Part shown: in pieces, positions 1 through 6,639 of the stretch
Layout of the letters: each line of letters opens with the position of its first letter
Numbering within the stretch: position 1 is the stretch's first letter
Origin: an uncultured Bacilli bacterium
Lineage (GTDB): Bacteria; Bacillota_I; Bacilli_A; RF39; UBA660
Length of the DNA: 18,912 nucleotides
Reading direction: 5' to 3'
NCBI GenBank assembly: GCA_934155185.1
Contig: CAKPGT010000018.1
Coordinates: 1 to 18,912, forward strand
The notes under the pieces: generated by a model
The model's input: only the letters and a program-made list of their open reading frames with translations
What the model was told of the DNA's origin: nothing
Database searches by the model: none
Translations under genes and position numbers: made by a program

Positions 1-396
1 AAATCCTATATAAATAAAGATTTTCTATTTTGTAATCAAATTGGAGAACCTTATGATCAGAAAACTTTTTGGAAAGAGTATTCTTTAATGTTAATAGATG
101 CCGGTTTACGAGATAAAAAAGAAAAACCAATTAGAAATAAAATTAAAAAGAATATAAAATCTAAACCCAAATCTCATGCTGATAAAGTTCAAGTTACATT
201 CCATACTTTAAGGCATACTTTTGCAACTAGAGCAATTGAACAAGGTATGGAAATTCCAGTACTTAGTAAAATTCTAGGACATGCCGATATAAGTACCACT
301 TTGAATAAATATTGCCATGCTATTCCAGATAGGAAACGTGAAAATATGGAAAAAATCGAGTGTTTATATGATGATAGCCTAGATGGTGGAATCTAG
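1..396 (+). CDS. Tyrosine recombinase/integrase, C-terminal part (5' end outside window)
   Basis: The reading frame is open from base 1, so this is the 3' part of a longer gene; an internal ATG at 88 is not the start. The 131 visible residues hold the C-terminal catalytic core of a tyrosine recombinase: HTLRHTFATR (the second catalytic Arg with its HxxR), LGH (catalytic His) and NKYCH, which carries the tyrosine nucleophile. The N-terminal SAM-like domain and the first catalytic Arg lie outside the window. Such integrases insert and excise integrative conjugative elements and prophages. The gene faces away from everything else here except the small gene at 4919. Because integrases usually lie next to an attachment site, the 397-459 gap is a candidate element border, though I see no repeat that proves it. 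Family assignment is firm; the element type is inferred. Confidence 0.9.
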   Translation, partial: KSYINKDFLFCNQIGEPYDQKTFWKEYSLMLIDAGLRDKKEKPIRNKIKKNIKSKPKSHADKVQVTFHTLRHTFATRAIEQGMEIPVLSKILGHADISTTLNKYCHAIPDRKRENMEKIECLYDDSLDGGI

Positions 397-401
397 GCTA
401 T
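374..401 (+). terminator. Hairpin overlapping the integrase stop codon
   Basis: A perfect 11-bp inverted repeat (374-384 and 391-401, arm ATAGCCTAGAT) with a 6-base loop encloses the last codons and the TAG stop of the integrase. The downstream T-run is interrupted, so termination may be modest, but position and stem quality support an intrinsic terminator. It could also act as the end of the convergent minus-strand operon. Confidence 0.6.
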
Positions 402-459
402 TTCTATGTAAATAATATTTTTTATCATAAAAATTCCCTATCCTGTTTTTCTACAATAA

Positions 460-1020
460 TTATCTCTCATCTATATCTATTTCCTTATATGTATATTGGG
501 CTACTTCACAATTTCCTAAGCATAATGGAAGTAGTGTGTCCATATCTGGTATTCCTTCAAAATAACATTTTACTGGAATGCTAATTCCTCCGTGAGCTAC
601 TATTAATATTCTTTTTCCTGCATACTCTTTTCGAATACTACTTAAAAATTTATTTACTCTATCAAAAAAGTCTTTTATATTTTCTGCTCTTTCATATTGT
701 AGATTTTGTTTATAACTCCAAAAAGCATTAAAATCAAAACCAGTATTAGGCATCCCCTCAAATTCTCCAAAATCCCTTTCTGAAACTCTTTCGTCAATTA
801 TGATTGGAATGTTTCTCTCTTGATTTATAATATCTGCTGTTTGCTTTGCTCTTTTTAATGGAGAACACAATATTAAATCTATTTTTTCATTTTTTAAAGT
901 ATCTCTTGTAGCTTCAGCTTGTTCAATTCCTTTTTTATTTAATTCAATATCAGCTTTTCCTTGTACTTTCTTTAGCACATTCCAATCAGTTTGTCCGTGT
1001 CTTGTTAATAATATTTCCAT
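460..1020 (-). CDS. Histidine phosphatase (phosphoglycerate-mutase-like)
   Basis: A 186-residue histidine phosphatase superfamily protein. The phosphohistidine motif RHG is at residues 7-9 (LLTRHGQTDWN), the second conserved Arg is in SPLKRAKQT (Arg57), the general acid Glu is near residue 81 in SERDFGEFEG, and the second His is His143 in VAHGGIS. All catalytic residues are present, so an active phosphomonoesterase is expected. The substrate cannot be read from sequence; relatives act on phosphosugars, alpha-ribazole phosphate or nucleotides. It is the last gene of the seven-gene operon, 14 nt after the HAD phosphatase. No cofactor-dependent mutase signature beyond the shared core is evident, so a phosphatase is more likely than a glycolytic mutase. 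Confidence 0.88.
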   Translation of the reverse strand: MEILLTRHGQTDWNVLKKVQGKADIELNKKGIEQAEATRDTLKNEKIDLILCSPLKRAKQTADIINQERNIPIIIDERVSERDFGEFEGMPNTGFDFNAFWSYKQNLQYERAENIKDFFDRVNKFLSSIRKEYAGKRILIVAHGGISIPVKCYFEGIPDMDTLLPLCLGNCEVAQYTYKEIDIDER

Positions 1021-1034
1021 TATAAACCTCTTTT

Positions 1035-1847
1035 CTAAATATTCTCTTTCAATAATTTATCCAAAAATACTGCAACACCATCTTCATCATTAGATAATGT
1101 AATTTCATCTGCTTTTTCTTTAACAATATCAATTGCATTATCAACAGCAACTTTATATCCTACTTGTTCAAACATTGACAAATCATTATTATCATCACCT
1201 ATCGCAATAGTTTCATCTTTTGCAATTTTTAGAATTTTTAGTAGTTTTTTTACTGCATTTCCTTTATTTGAATCTATATTAGCTATATCGCAAAATATAG
1301 TATTGTTATCTTTAAATTTAATATCTAATAAACTTTTATGCCTATTTTTTATCTCTACATTTTCTACTTTTTCTATTTTAGGTATTAAGTTTTTTATTTT
1401 ATCAAAACTACTATCTGCAATGGTACATTGAACAACATCATTTTTATATACAAAATCTCTTATATTTTCTTCTAATTTCTTTTCTTGTTCTGGATGCTTT
1501 ACTTTATTAACTACTCTGCCCTCTCCTACATTCATAATATATCTAACATCTTCTGGATTAGCAATTTCATAAAGTTTTATCAGAGCCTCTTTATTCATTT
1601 TATTAACATATATAACTTTATTTTGTTCATAATCATAAATATTGCCACCACTTGAAGTAATAATATATTTACTAGCAAAACATTCTCTACTTATTTGCTC
1701 TGTATATTTTCTTGGTCTTCCAGAACATAATATAACTAATATTCCTTTTTCAGTAACTTTTTTTATTGTATCTATTGTTTTGACTGAAAGATTTTTGTTA
1801 CTATCTCTTAATGTTCCATCTATATCTATAAAAATTGCCTTAACCAT
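1035..1847 (-). CDS. HAD-superfamily phosphatase, Cof-type
   Basis: I place the start at the ATG at 1847, because GGAG (1857-1860) lies 9 nt before it; an in-frame TTG at 1856 abuts that site and is unlikely. The 270-residue protein has HAD motif I FIDIDGT near the N-terminus (nucleophile and acid/base Asp), motif II ILCSGRP, and motif IV AIGDDNNDLSMFE, which binds Mg2+. Length and the long cap between motifs II and III fit the Cof/type IIB subfamily, cytosolic sugar-phosphate or cofactor phosphatases. Its true substrate is unknown. It sits between the MazG-like gene (26 nt upstream) and the histidine phosphatase (14 nt downstream), so the operon holds two phosphatases and one pyrophosphohydrolase. 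Confidence 0.9.
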   Translation of the reverse strand: MVKAIFIDIDGTLRDSNKNLSVKTIDTIKKVTEKGILVILCSGRPRKYTEQISRECFASKYIITSSGGNIYDYEQNKVIYVNKMNKEALIKLYEIANPEDVRYIMNVGEGRVVNKVKHPEQEKKLEENIRDFVYKNDVVQCTIADSSFDKIKNLIPKIEKVENVEIKNRHKSLLDIKFKDNNTIFCDIANIDSNKGNAVKKLLKILKIAKDETIAIGDDNNDLSMFEQVGYKVAVDNAIDIVKEKADEITLSNDEDGVAVFLDKLLKENI

Positions 1848-1873
1848 AAATTTCAACTCCTAATAATCTAAAT

Positions 1874-2194
1874 TTAATCTTTATCATAAATACTTTTTCT
1901 ATGATATTTTTCTGCATTTAATTTTTCTTTTAAATATATTGACTTTTCTAAATCAATATCATAAACATTCGCTAGACAAAGAATATAGTATAAAACATCA
2001 TAAAGTTCTTCTTCAATAGTTCCTTTTATATTATCATCAACCATTCTTTTATCTTTTCTAATACATTCCGAAAGTTCCCCTGCTTCTTCTATAAATTTCA
2101 TAAAATATCTATCAGATATTTTACTATCACCTATTGTTACGCCATCTATTTCTTTTATTTTTTGTTGTAGTTCTGTTAATGTCATCCTATTCAT
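1874..2194 (-). CDS. MazG-like NTP pyrophosphohydrolase
   Basis: A small all-alpha MazG/dUTPase-type nucleotide pyrophosphohydrolase. The metal-binding signature EExxE...ExxD is visible as EEAGELSE followed by EELYDVLYY. Family members hydrolyse noncanonical or excess nucleoside triphosphates to monophosphate and pyrophosphate. Start choice is uncertain. The ATG at 2194 (106 residues) follows an AAAGGGA site with good spacing, while an in-frame ATG at 2218 would extend it by 8 residues to 114 and leave only 6 nt after the acetyltransferase stop. I prefer 2194. The single-domain length matches small MazG-like proteins rather than the two-domain housekeeping MazG. Confidence 0.82.
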   Translation of the reverse strand: MNRMTLTELQQKIKEIDGVTIGDSKISDRYFMKFIEEAGELSECIRKDKRMVDDNIKGTIEEELYDVLYYILCLANVYDIDLEKSIYLKEKLNAEKYHRKSIYDKD

Positions 2195-2224
2195 TTCTAT
2201 TATCCCTTTCCTAAACATTAATTA

Positions 2225-2656
2225 TTATCTTTCCATCATTTTATAATATGTTATTAAATCCGAAGTTTCAAATTTTAGTTTATTAAGTGTATTTTTCATT
2301 ACTTCATTATTTACACCAACTAAATCAGTAATAAAATTGCATTCATCTTCAATTTTTTCAAGTTCTTTTATTAATCGCTTATATATTCCTTGCCCTCTAT
2401 ATTCACTTTTTACATACGCTTGAGATAAATATATTCCTTTTCCACAATTTGCCCAATATACATAAGAGTATAATATCATTCCTGCAGTTTCGCCATCAAT
2501 TTCAGCAATAATTGATTTACAAATTTTATCTTCAAATAAATCTTTATCAATTCTTTTTTCAAATGTACTATCATTTAATCCAGATAAAATATTTATTTCT
2601 TTATTGGCATTTAATATAAATTCTTTATCTTTTAATTCTGCATTTCTAAAAATCAT
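2225..2656 (-). CDS. GNAT-family N-acetyltransferase
   Basis: A 143-residue protein with the GNAT fold: an N-terminal strand and helix (MIFRNAELKD), a central acceptor-side strand (KSIIAEIDGETAGMIL), and motif A with the acetyl-CoA pyrophosphate loop YRGQGIYKRL, matching (Q/R)xxGx(G/A). The C-terminal NNEVMKNTLNKLKFE stretch is typical motif B. It transfers an acetyl group from acetyl-CoA to an amine; the acceptor cannot be told from sequence. A drug-resistance or a metabolite-modifying role is equally possible. It lies 14 nt after the flavodoxin-like gene within the operon. Confidence 0.85.
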   Translation of the reverse strand: MIFRNAELKDKEFILNANKEINILSGLNDSTFEKRIDKDLFEDKICKSIIAEIDGETAGMILYSYVYWANCGKGIYLSQAYVKSEYRGQGIYKRLIKELEKIEDECNFITDLVGVNNEVMKNTLNKLKFETSDLITYYKMMER

Positions 2657-2670
2657 AATATATTCCTCCG

Positions 2671-3243
2671 TTATTTACTAAAATCACTAATACATTTACT
2701 TATTTCTTTCTTTTGTTCTTCAAAATTAAATCTTGTTACAGGTATTTTCCCTATCATATCCATTTTCATAAAATGATTTAATATATCAAATGCTTGTAAT
2801 GTATTTTCTGTTCCGTTTCCACTTCCACCTGCACAAGCTATTGAAATAAATTTCTTTCCTTTAATTTTTGAATTATCATTAAAAACATCACATCTTTTCA
2901 ATCTATCAAAAAATGTTTTTGCACTTTCACTCATTTCCCAGAAATAAACTGGTGTTACAAAAATATATCCATCATATTCATTCATCGTAATATAAATTTC
3001 GTTAAAATCATCATTCATAATACATTTATGTTCCTCTAAACAAATGCCCCATCCTCGTTTACCACAAGCCATACATTTTTTAATGTTTTTGTAATTCATA
3101 CATATATGTTCAGTATTTATATTTTTCTTGTTTAATTCATTTATACACTCATCAACACAAGTAAAAGTCAATCCTTTTTTATTAGGAATATAACTATCTT
3201 CATTTACTTTATTATTACTAAAACTTAAAATTAATATTTTCAT
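2671..3243 (-). CDS. Flavodoxin-fold NAD(P)H-dependent FMN reductase / iron-sulfur-flavoprotein-like
   Basis: A 190-residue flavodoxin-like protein. The N-terminus MKILILSFSNN is the FMN-phosphate-binding strand-loop, and YIFVTPVYFWEMSESAKTFFDRL is the second flavin-contacting segment (the family's 'sPvYw...s...K.f.DR' pattern). Four cysteines at residues 57, 60, 68 and 74 (CMACGKRGWGIC...C) sit where iron-sulfur flavoproteins and related reductases carry their cysteine cluster, but the spacing is looser than the classical CxxCxxC, so a 4Fe-4S site is only possible. Expected role: electron transfer or reduction of quinones or xenobiotics in the cytosol. The upstream methyltransferase ends 19 nt before its start. 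Confidence 0.8.
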   Translation of the reverse strand: MKILILSFSNNKVNEDSYIPNKKGLTFTCVDECINELNKKNINTEHICMNYKNIKKCMACGKRGWGICLEEHKCIMNDDFNEIYITMNEYDGYIFVTPVYFWEMSESAKTFFDRLKRCDVFNDNSKIKGKKFISIACAGGSGNGTENTLQAFDILNHFMKMDMIGKIPVTRFNFEEQKKEISKCISDFSK

Positions 3244-3262
3244 AATTAGCTCCTAATATTAT

Positions 3263-4087
3263 TTAATCTATTTTCATTACTGCCACAATACAAGTTTCTA
3301 ACAATTCATCATATTTATTTTTATCTATTCCAAGTATATCAAAAGATTTTAATTCATCTTTCATTTCAATAAATTTATGGATCTCTATATTTTTAAATCC
3401 AACTTCTCCAAAAAATGATTTTATGTGTTCTATATCCTCGAATCTTTCTTTTAAATCATTTCTTGATGTAATTATACTTACATCAGTATTATAATTTGGT
3501 ATACATTCATCTTGCTTTTGAAGAAGTTTTTTAGGAGTAACATCACAAGTAATCCATACACCATTATATTTTTTTAGCATATTATAAACATTTGTAGCAA
3601 CAATTTTCTTTTCTTCAAATGTTAAATATCTTAATAGTCCCTCATTTATAATCGCAATTTCTCTATCCTCATCAAAATATTTTTTGCATTCTATATAGTC
3701 TTTTTCATTTAATGCATTACCGCTTATTATATGTAAATTATCATTAATATTATCAATAGCTTTTATTAATTGTATTTTGTTTTTAGAGACATTATCTAAA
3801 TCCATTTCAACATATTTGTAGCCTTTCTTTGAATAAATCAATCCTCTTGAAGAATAGCCTGCTGCAAGTTCTAACACTTGTTTTATCCCTAATCTATCAA
3901 GTAATCTATTAGTTAATTTGTATCTTGCTTCTATCTCTGGTGCTAACAATTTATTCAATTTAACTTTATCATTACAATTTTGACTTAACCACTCATATAT
4001 TTCCTTTTCATAAGGAATGTCTGTAAATATTCTTGGATATGCGGTAAAAATTGCAGTTGGACTAATACTTTCAAAATCTTCTAACAT
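3263..4087 (-). CDS. SAM-dependent methyltransferase, leucine carboxyl methyltransferase / TcmP-like
   Basis: The ATG at 4087 is preferred: GGAG at 4097-4100 precedes it by 9 nt, and the in-frame TTG at 4111 lacks a site. The resulting 274-residue protein contains the class I SAM motif VLELAAGYSSRGL, a second-strand acidic YVEMDLDN, and the Arg-rich helix preceding motif I (ARYKLTNRLLDR). This arrangement is typical of the PPM1/LCM family (COG3315), which includes TcmP-like polyketide O-methyltransferases. The methyl acceptor is unknown. It follows the cupin gene by 33 nt, a pairing that hints at small-molecule metabolism rather than protein methylation. Confidence 0.8.
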   Translation of the reverse strand: MLEDFESISPTAIFTAYPRIFTDIPYEKEIYEWLSQNCNDKVKLNKLLAPEIEARYKLTNRLLDRLGIKQVLELAAGYSSRGLIYSKKGYKYVEMDLDNVSKNKIQLIKAIDNINDNLHIISGNALNEKDYIECKKYFDEDREIAIINEGLLRYLTFEEKKIVATNVYNMLKKYNGVWITCDVTPKKLLQKQDECIPNYNTDVSIITSRNDLKERFEDIEHIKSFFGEVGFKNIEIHKFIEMKDELKSFDILGIDKNKYDELLETCIVAVMKID

Positions 4088-4120
4088 TTTTGTTTTCTCC
4101 TTCAATTTCAAATTTACTAT

Positions 4121-4474
4121 TTATTCATCAAATAATTTACATTGTTCTTTATTCCATGCTGGAGTACATACAATTGCAAGTTTAAATGAACCTTCCCAAT
4201 AGTAAATATCCTTTTTATGAATAAATATTATATCTCCTTTTTTAAATCTAAACCATTCTCCATCTCTTTTATAAATTGTACCATTACCCTCTAGTATATA
4301 ACATAATTCTTCACATTCTAAATTTGAACAATATCCTTTTTCTGGATATCTTCCATTTATTTCATTTATACAGAAGTCCAAATTCTTTTCATTTAAGTCT
4401 ATTGAATATTCTAATACTGAACTTGTATCTGCATATTTGAATTTTTTTGCTTGTTCTTGTTTAACTATTTTCAT
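4121..4474 (-). CDS. Small cupin-domain protein
   Basis: A 117-residue single-domain beta-barrel protein. The first cupin motif is degenerate around CEELCYILEGNGTIYKRDG, and the second is FRFKKGDIIFIHKKDIYYWEG. The usual metal-binding His-x-His is not seen, so metal binding is doubtful and a ligand-binding or isomerase-type role is possible. The start at 4474 is well supported by GGAGGG (4481-4486) 6 nt upstream. It is the first gene of the seven-gene minus-strand operon; a candidate extended -10 promoter lies just upstream. Confidence 0.75.
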   Translation of the reverse strand: MKIVKQEQAKKFKYADTSSVLEYSIDLNEKNLDFCINEINGRYPEKGYCSNLECEELCYILEGNGTIYKRDGEWFRFKKGDIIFIHKKDIYYWEGSFKLAIVCTPAWNKEQCKLFDE

Positions 4475-4514
4475 TTTATTCCCTCCAAGACAATTTACTT
4501 TTCTTATTGCTATT

Positions 4515-4523
4515 ACTATATCA
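4515..4523 (-). promoter_or_regulatory. Candidate extended -10 promoter for the cupin operon
   Basis: On the minus strand the bases read TGATATAGT, an extended -10 (TGn plus TATAGT), about 40 nt before the cupin ATG. The matching -35 position (4538-4543, TGGAAT) is poor, as is common for extended -10 promoters. Inferred from sequence only. Confidence 0.4.
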
Positions 4524-4576
4524 CAAATTCCTTAATTATTCCATAGTTTACATTTATTTCTATTGTTTTTCATCGT

Positions 4577-4645
4577 GATAGGGGTATTTTGCTGGGGTAA
4601 AGTACAAAAATAAGACTACTTATTTTCTTGTAGTCTTACTCCTAT
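4577..4645. repeat. Nested inverted repeat (possible minus-strand terminator)
   Basis: The inner perfect 9-bp stem TAAGACTAC / GTAGTCTTA (4611-4619 and 4630-4638) has a 10-base loop. The outer arms GATAGGGGTA (4577-4586) and TACTCCTATC (4636-4645) pair with one G-T wobble and overlap the inner stem by a few bases, so alternative folds are possible. On the minus strand the inner stem is followed by five T's, which fits an intrinsic terminator blocking read-through toward the cupin operon. Confidence 0.45.
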
Positions 4646-4918
4646 CTATATTCTATAATTTAATTTTTATTTGCTTGTTTCGGGTTATGAGCGAGGTTTG
4701 ACCGATTTTTGTGGTTTTGTGAAAATTAGAGTTTTTGTTGGTATTTCGGTATTTACAAGAGTTTTGATTTACAGAACATTTGTGCATTTTCAGGACATTT
4801 TTGGAGCAGATTTTACCCAATTTTTACCCAATGGGTATGGTTCGTTTGTTCTTACGAAATTGGCTCTTGTCGATACTTTTTGAAATGAAAAATTTTAATT
4901 TTTAGGAGGATTTAGATT

Positions 4919-5212
4919 ATGAATAATTTAAGAGAAGTTAATGATGATATCTTGAAGGATTGGTTAGAATTTAGAGAGGAGACTTTATGTTGTCAACTTT
5001 CTGATAGGGATTATAAGTATAATTTGAATTTTGATAAGTTTTGCGAAAAGATTTTGCGTAATGTTTCTAAGGATAATAAGCAGTTTGTTCAGTCTCAACT
5101 TGATAAATTGTATGATGATTTTATGATGTATCTTGATTATTGGAATGAGAAGTATTATAGGAATGGTTTTTGCGATGGGATGCAGCTAATTGGTGGTAGT
5201 TTTGATAATTAA
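4919..5212 (+). CDS. Small protein of unknown function
   Basis: A 97-residue acidic, alpha-helical protein with a clear ribosome site (AGGAGG at 4904-4909, 9 nt before the ATG) and a strong terminator 57 nt after the stop, so this is a real gene. No signal peptide, membrane segment or catalytic motif is visible. The C-terminal pattern YYRNGFCDGMQLIGG faintly recalls the 'F..GF.lG..l' ending of small proteins common in Clostridia mobile elements (DUF6809-like), but I am not sure of that. It is the only complete + strand gene in the window and is a monocistronic unit. Its aromatic-rich YLDYWNEKYY segment is unusual. No function is assigned. Confidence 0.7.
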   Translation: MNNLREVNDDILKDWLEFREETLCCQLSDRDYKYNLNFDKFCEKILRNVSKDNKQFVQSQLDKLYDDFMMYLDYWNEKYYRNGFCDGMQLIGGSFDN

Positions 5213-5268
5213 TTAAATATATTTTCCAAAGTTTTTTCATTTTTTTAATATCAAAGTAATTGTACAAC

Positions 5269-5294
5269 AAAAGGCGAGTTGATTCTCGCCTTTT
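5269..5294. terminator. Bidirectional intrinsic terminator
   Basis: A perfect 10-bp stem AAAAGGCGAG / CTCGCCTTTT (5269-5278 and 5285-5294) with a 6-base loop has a T-run on both strands. It lies 57 nt after the small + strand gene and 53 nt beyond the end of the HNH gene on the minus strand, so it should terminate both the + gene and the large defence operon. Confidence 0.9.
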
Positions 5295-5346
5295 ATATTG
5301 ATTATTTTATACAATCTAAAAATTTATACACTAATTATTAATTACA

Positions 5347-5964
5347 TTACTTCATTTTATAACTCTTCTTAAATAACTTTTCCATATCTATGTAATAATC
5401 ATTTATTTTAGCTAGGCATTTTTCTAGCTTTTCCTTTTTTTCTAGAGATATGTTATTTTCATTTATTTTAGATTTTATTTTGTCTCTAGTATTTATTAGT
5501 TTTTCTAGTAACCATGCAAAATTATATAATGGTCTATATAATTTTAATTTCTTCATCATCTCTCTAGCTTTTTCATCTTCCGAATCAATTCCTCCAAATT
5601 CATTTCTAAAAAATATTTGGTTATAATCTTTTTCAACAGGGTTATAAAATAATTCATTTTTTATCTCTAACTTATCAATATTACCTTTGAACTTGTCCGA
5701 TTTTTCCCTATTGCATTTAGGGCATACATACATTAAATTATTATAATTATTACTAAATGTTTTATCTATATTTTTAAATGTCTTCCTAGGTACATAATGA
5801 TCTATTGCAAATCCTAATGGTTCAATTATAAAATCCCAGGTATTGCAATAAGCACATCTATTATGAAAATCTTTTCTCAAAAATTTTTTATAGCTTTTAT
5901 AGCGTTTATATTCTTTATTACATGTTCTTGTTATTTTAAAATTTCTAAATTCATCATATTTCAT
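5347..5964 (-). CDS. HNH endonuclease
   Basis: A 205-residue protein with a full HNH (beta-beta-alpha metal) nuclease core in its N-terminal half: Cys37-x2-Cys40, the catalytic pair Asp55-His56 in IDHYVPRK, Asn75/Asn76 in the NNLMYVC stretch, and Cys81-x2-Cys84-Asn85-x2-Lys88. The two CxxC pairs bind a structural zinc and the His activates water for metal-dependent DNA cleavage. The IDHYVPRK pattern resembles HNH effectors of the PtuB/retron-associated type as well as McrA-like enzymes. The C-terminal half is helical and Lys-rich and may bind DNA or the partner receiver. It is translationally coupled to the response regulator: its GGAG overlaps that gene's stop region and only 3 nt separate the two. 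It is the likely nuclease effector of the kinase-receiver block. Confidence 0.88.
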   Translation of the reverse strand: MKYDEFRNFKITRTCNKEYKRYKSYKKFLRKDFHNRCAYCNTWDFIIEPLGFAIDHYVPRKTFKNIDKTFSNNYNNLMYVCPKCNREKSDKFKGNIDKLEIKNELFYNPVEKDYNQIFFRNEFGGIDSEDEKAREMMKKLKLYRPLYNFAWLLEKLINTRDKIKSKINENNISLEKKEKLEKCLAKINDYYIDMEKLFKKSYKMK

Positions 5965-5967
5965 TTC

Positions 5968-6630
5968 TTACTCCAATAAGTTATTTACTTCATTTAATAA
6001 ATCTAGCACATCTTTTATTTTTTGTGGATTTACAATTTTTTCAATTTGTGTATAGTCTGTTGGTTTTAGTTCTCTAAGTTTCTCTTCATTATCTATTATC
6101 TCATTAACTATTTCTGAGTTATTACCTGTTTGAGATATTTCATCTTCTAAAATTTTTATTTTAGTCTCTATTTGTTTTCTATTTTGAATATACTTTTTCG
6201 CATTAATGAATATTTTATTTACTTGCTCTTTTGATTTTTCTTCATCAATCGCAAAAAAATCACTTTTTTTGTATACCTTATCTGGATCAACAAATATATT
6301 CTCTATGCATTCTTCTGCAACATTAGTAAGCATTATCATAGGAAATTTATCTACTTTCTCTTTTATATTTTTAAAAATTTCTGTTCCTTCTATTTCTCCT
6401 GTATTTCCCATTATTTTTTGATCTATAATTAATGTTATAATTTCTCCATATTTTATATCGTTTAATATATCCTTTGATAGCTTTGTGATTGAAACACCCT
6501 CTTCATTTTCCAAAAGATATATTTTAAAATCCACTTCAACATCCTTAGGCTTATTTTCTTTTATTACACCTCTAATTTTACTGATGGCTGTTTCTTCGTC
6601 ATCAATTATGCCTATCATATATTTATCCAT
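5968..6630 (-). CDS. Stand-alone response-regulator receiver protein
   Basis: A 220-residue protein. Residues 1-125 form a receiver domain with all key positions: acidic Asp10/Asp11 in GIIDDEE, phosphoacceptor Asp70 in LIIDQKI, Thr102 in MIMLTN, and Lys121/Lys122 in VYKKSDFF. The C-terminal ~95 residues are charged and predicted helical/coiled coil (heptad-like KQIETKIKILEDEI), with no DNA-binding or enzymatic output domain. Output is therefore probably by protein contact, most simply with the HNH nuclease encoded 3 nt downstream. The ribosome site GGAGG ends 5 nt before the ATG and overlaps the TAG stop of the kinase gene, implying coupled translation. A transcriptional role is unlikely given the missing output domain. 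Confidence 0.85.
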   Translation of the reverse strand: MDKYMIGIIDDEETAISKIRGVIKENKPKDVEVDFKIYLLENEEGVSITKLSKDILNDIKYGEIITLIIDQKIMGNTGEIEGTEIFKNIKEKVDKFPMIMLTNVAEECIENIFVDPDKVYKKSDFFAIDEEKSKEQVNKIFINAKKYIQNRKQIETKIKILEDEISQTGNNSEIVNEIIDNEEKLRELKPTDYTQIEKIVNPQKIKDVLDLLNEVNNLLE

Positions 6631-6639
6631 AAAGACCTC

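Larger units (their letters stand above)
4475..4918. other. Gene-poor stretch with hairpins between divergent genes
   Basis: About 440 bases without a convincing gene. It holds the promoter region of the cupin operon, a nested inverted repeat at 4577-4645, and a more G-rich segment (about 4675-4880) whose composition differs from the AT-rich surroundings. A 70-codon open frame at 4671-4883 has no ribosome site and no recognisable domain. A small near-palindrome TACCCA-a-TGGGTA lies at 4825-4837, preceded by a second copy of the TACCCA half at 4814-4819. It could be an operator or simply a repeat. The segment may be remnant mobile-element DNA. Confidence 0.4.

Noticed and set aside
4671..4883. 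70-codon open frame on the + strand
   Set aside because: No ribosome site, begins in front of a hairpin region, no recognisable domain, and unusual residue composition; treated as intergenic.
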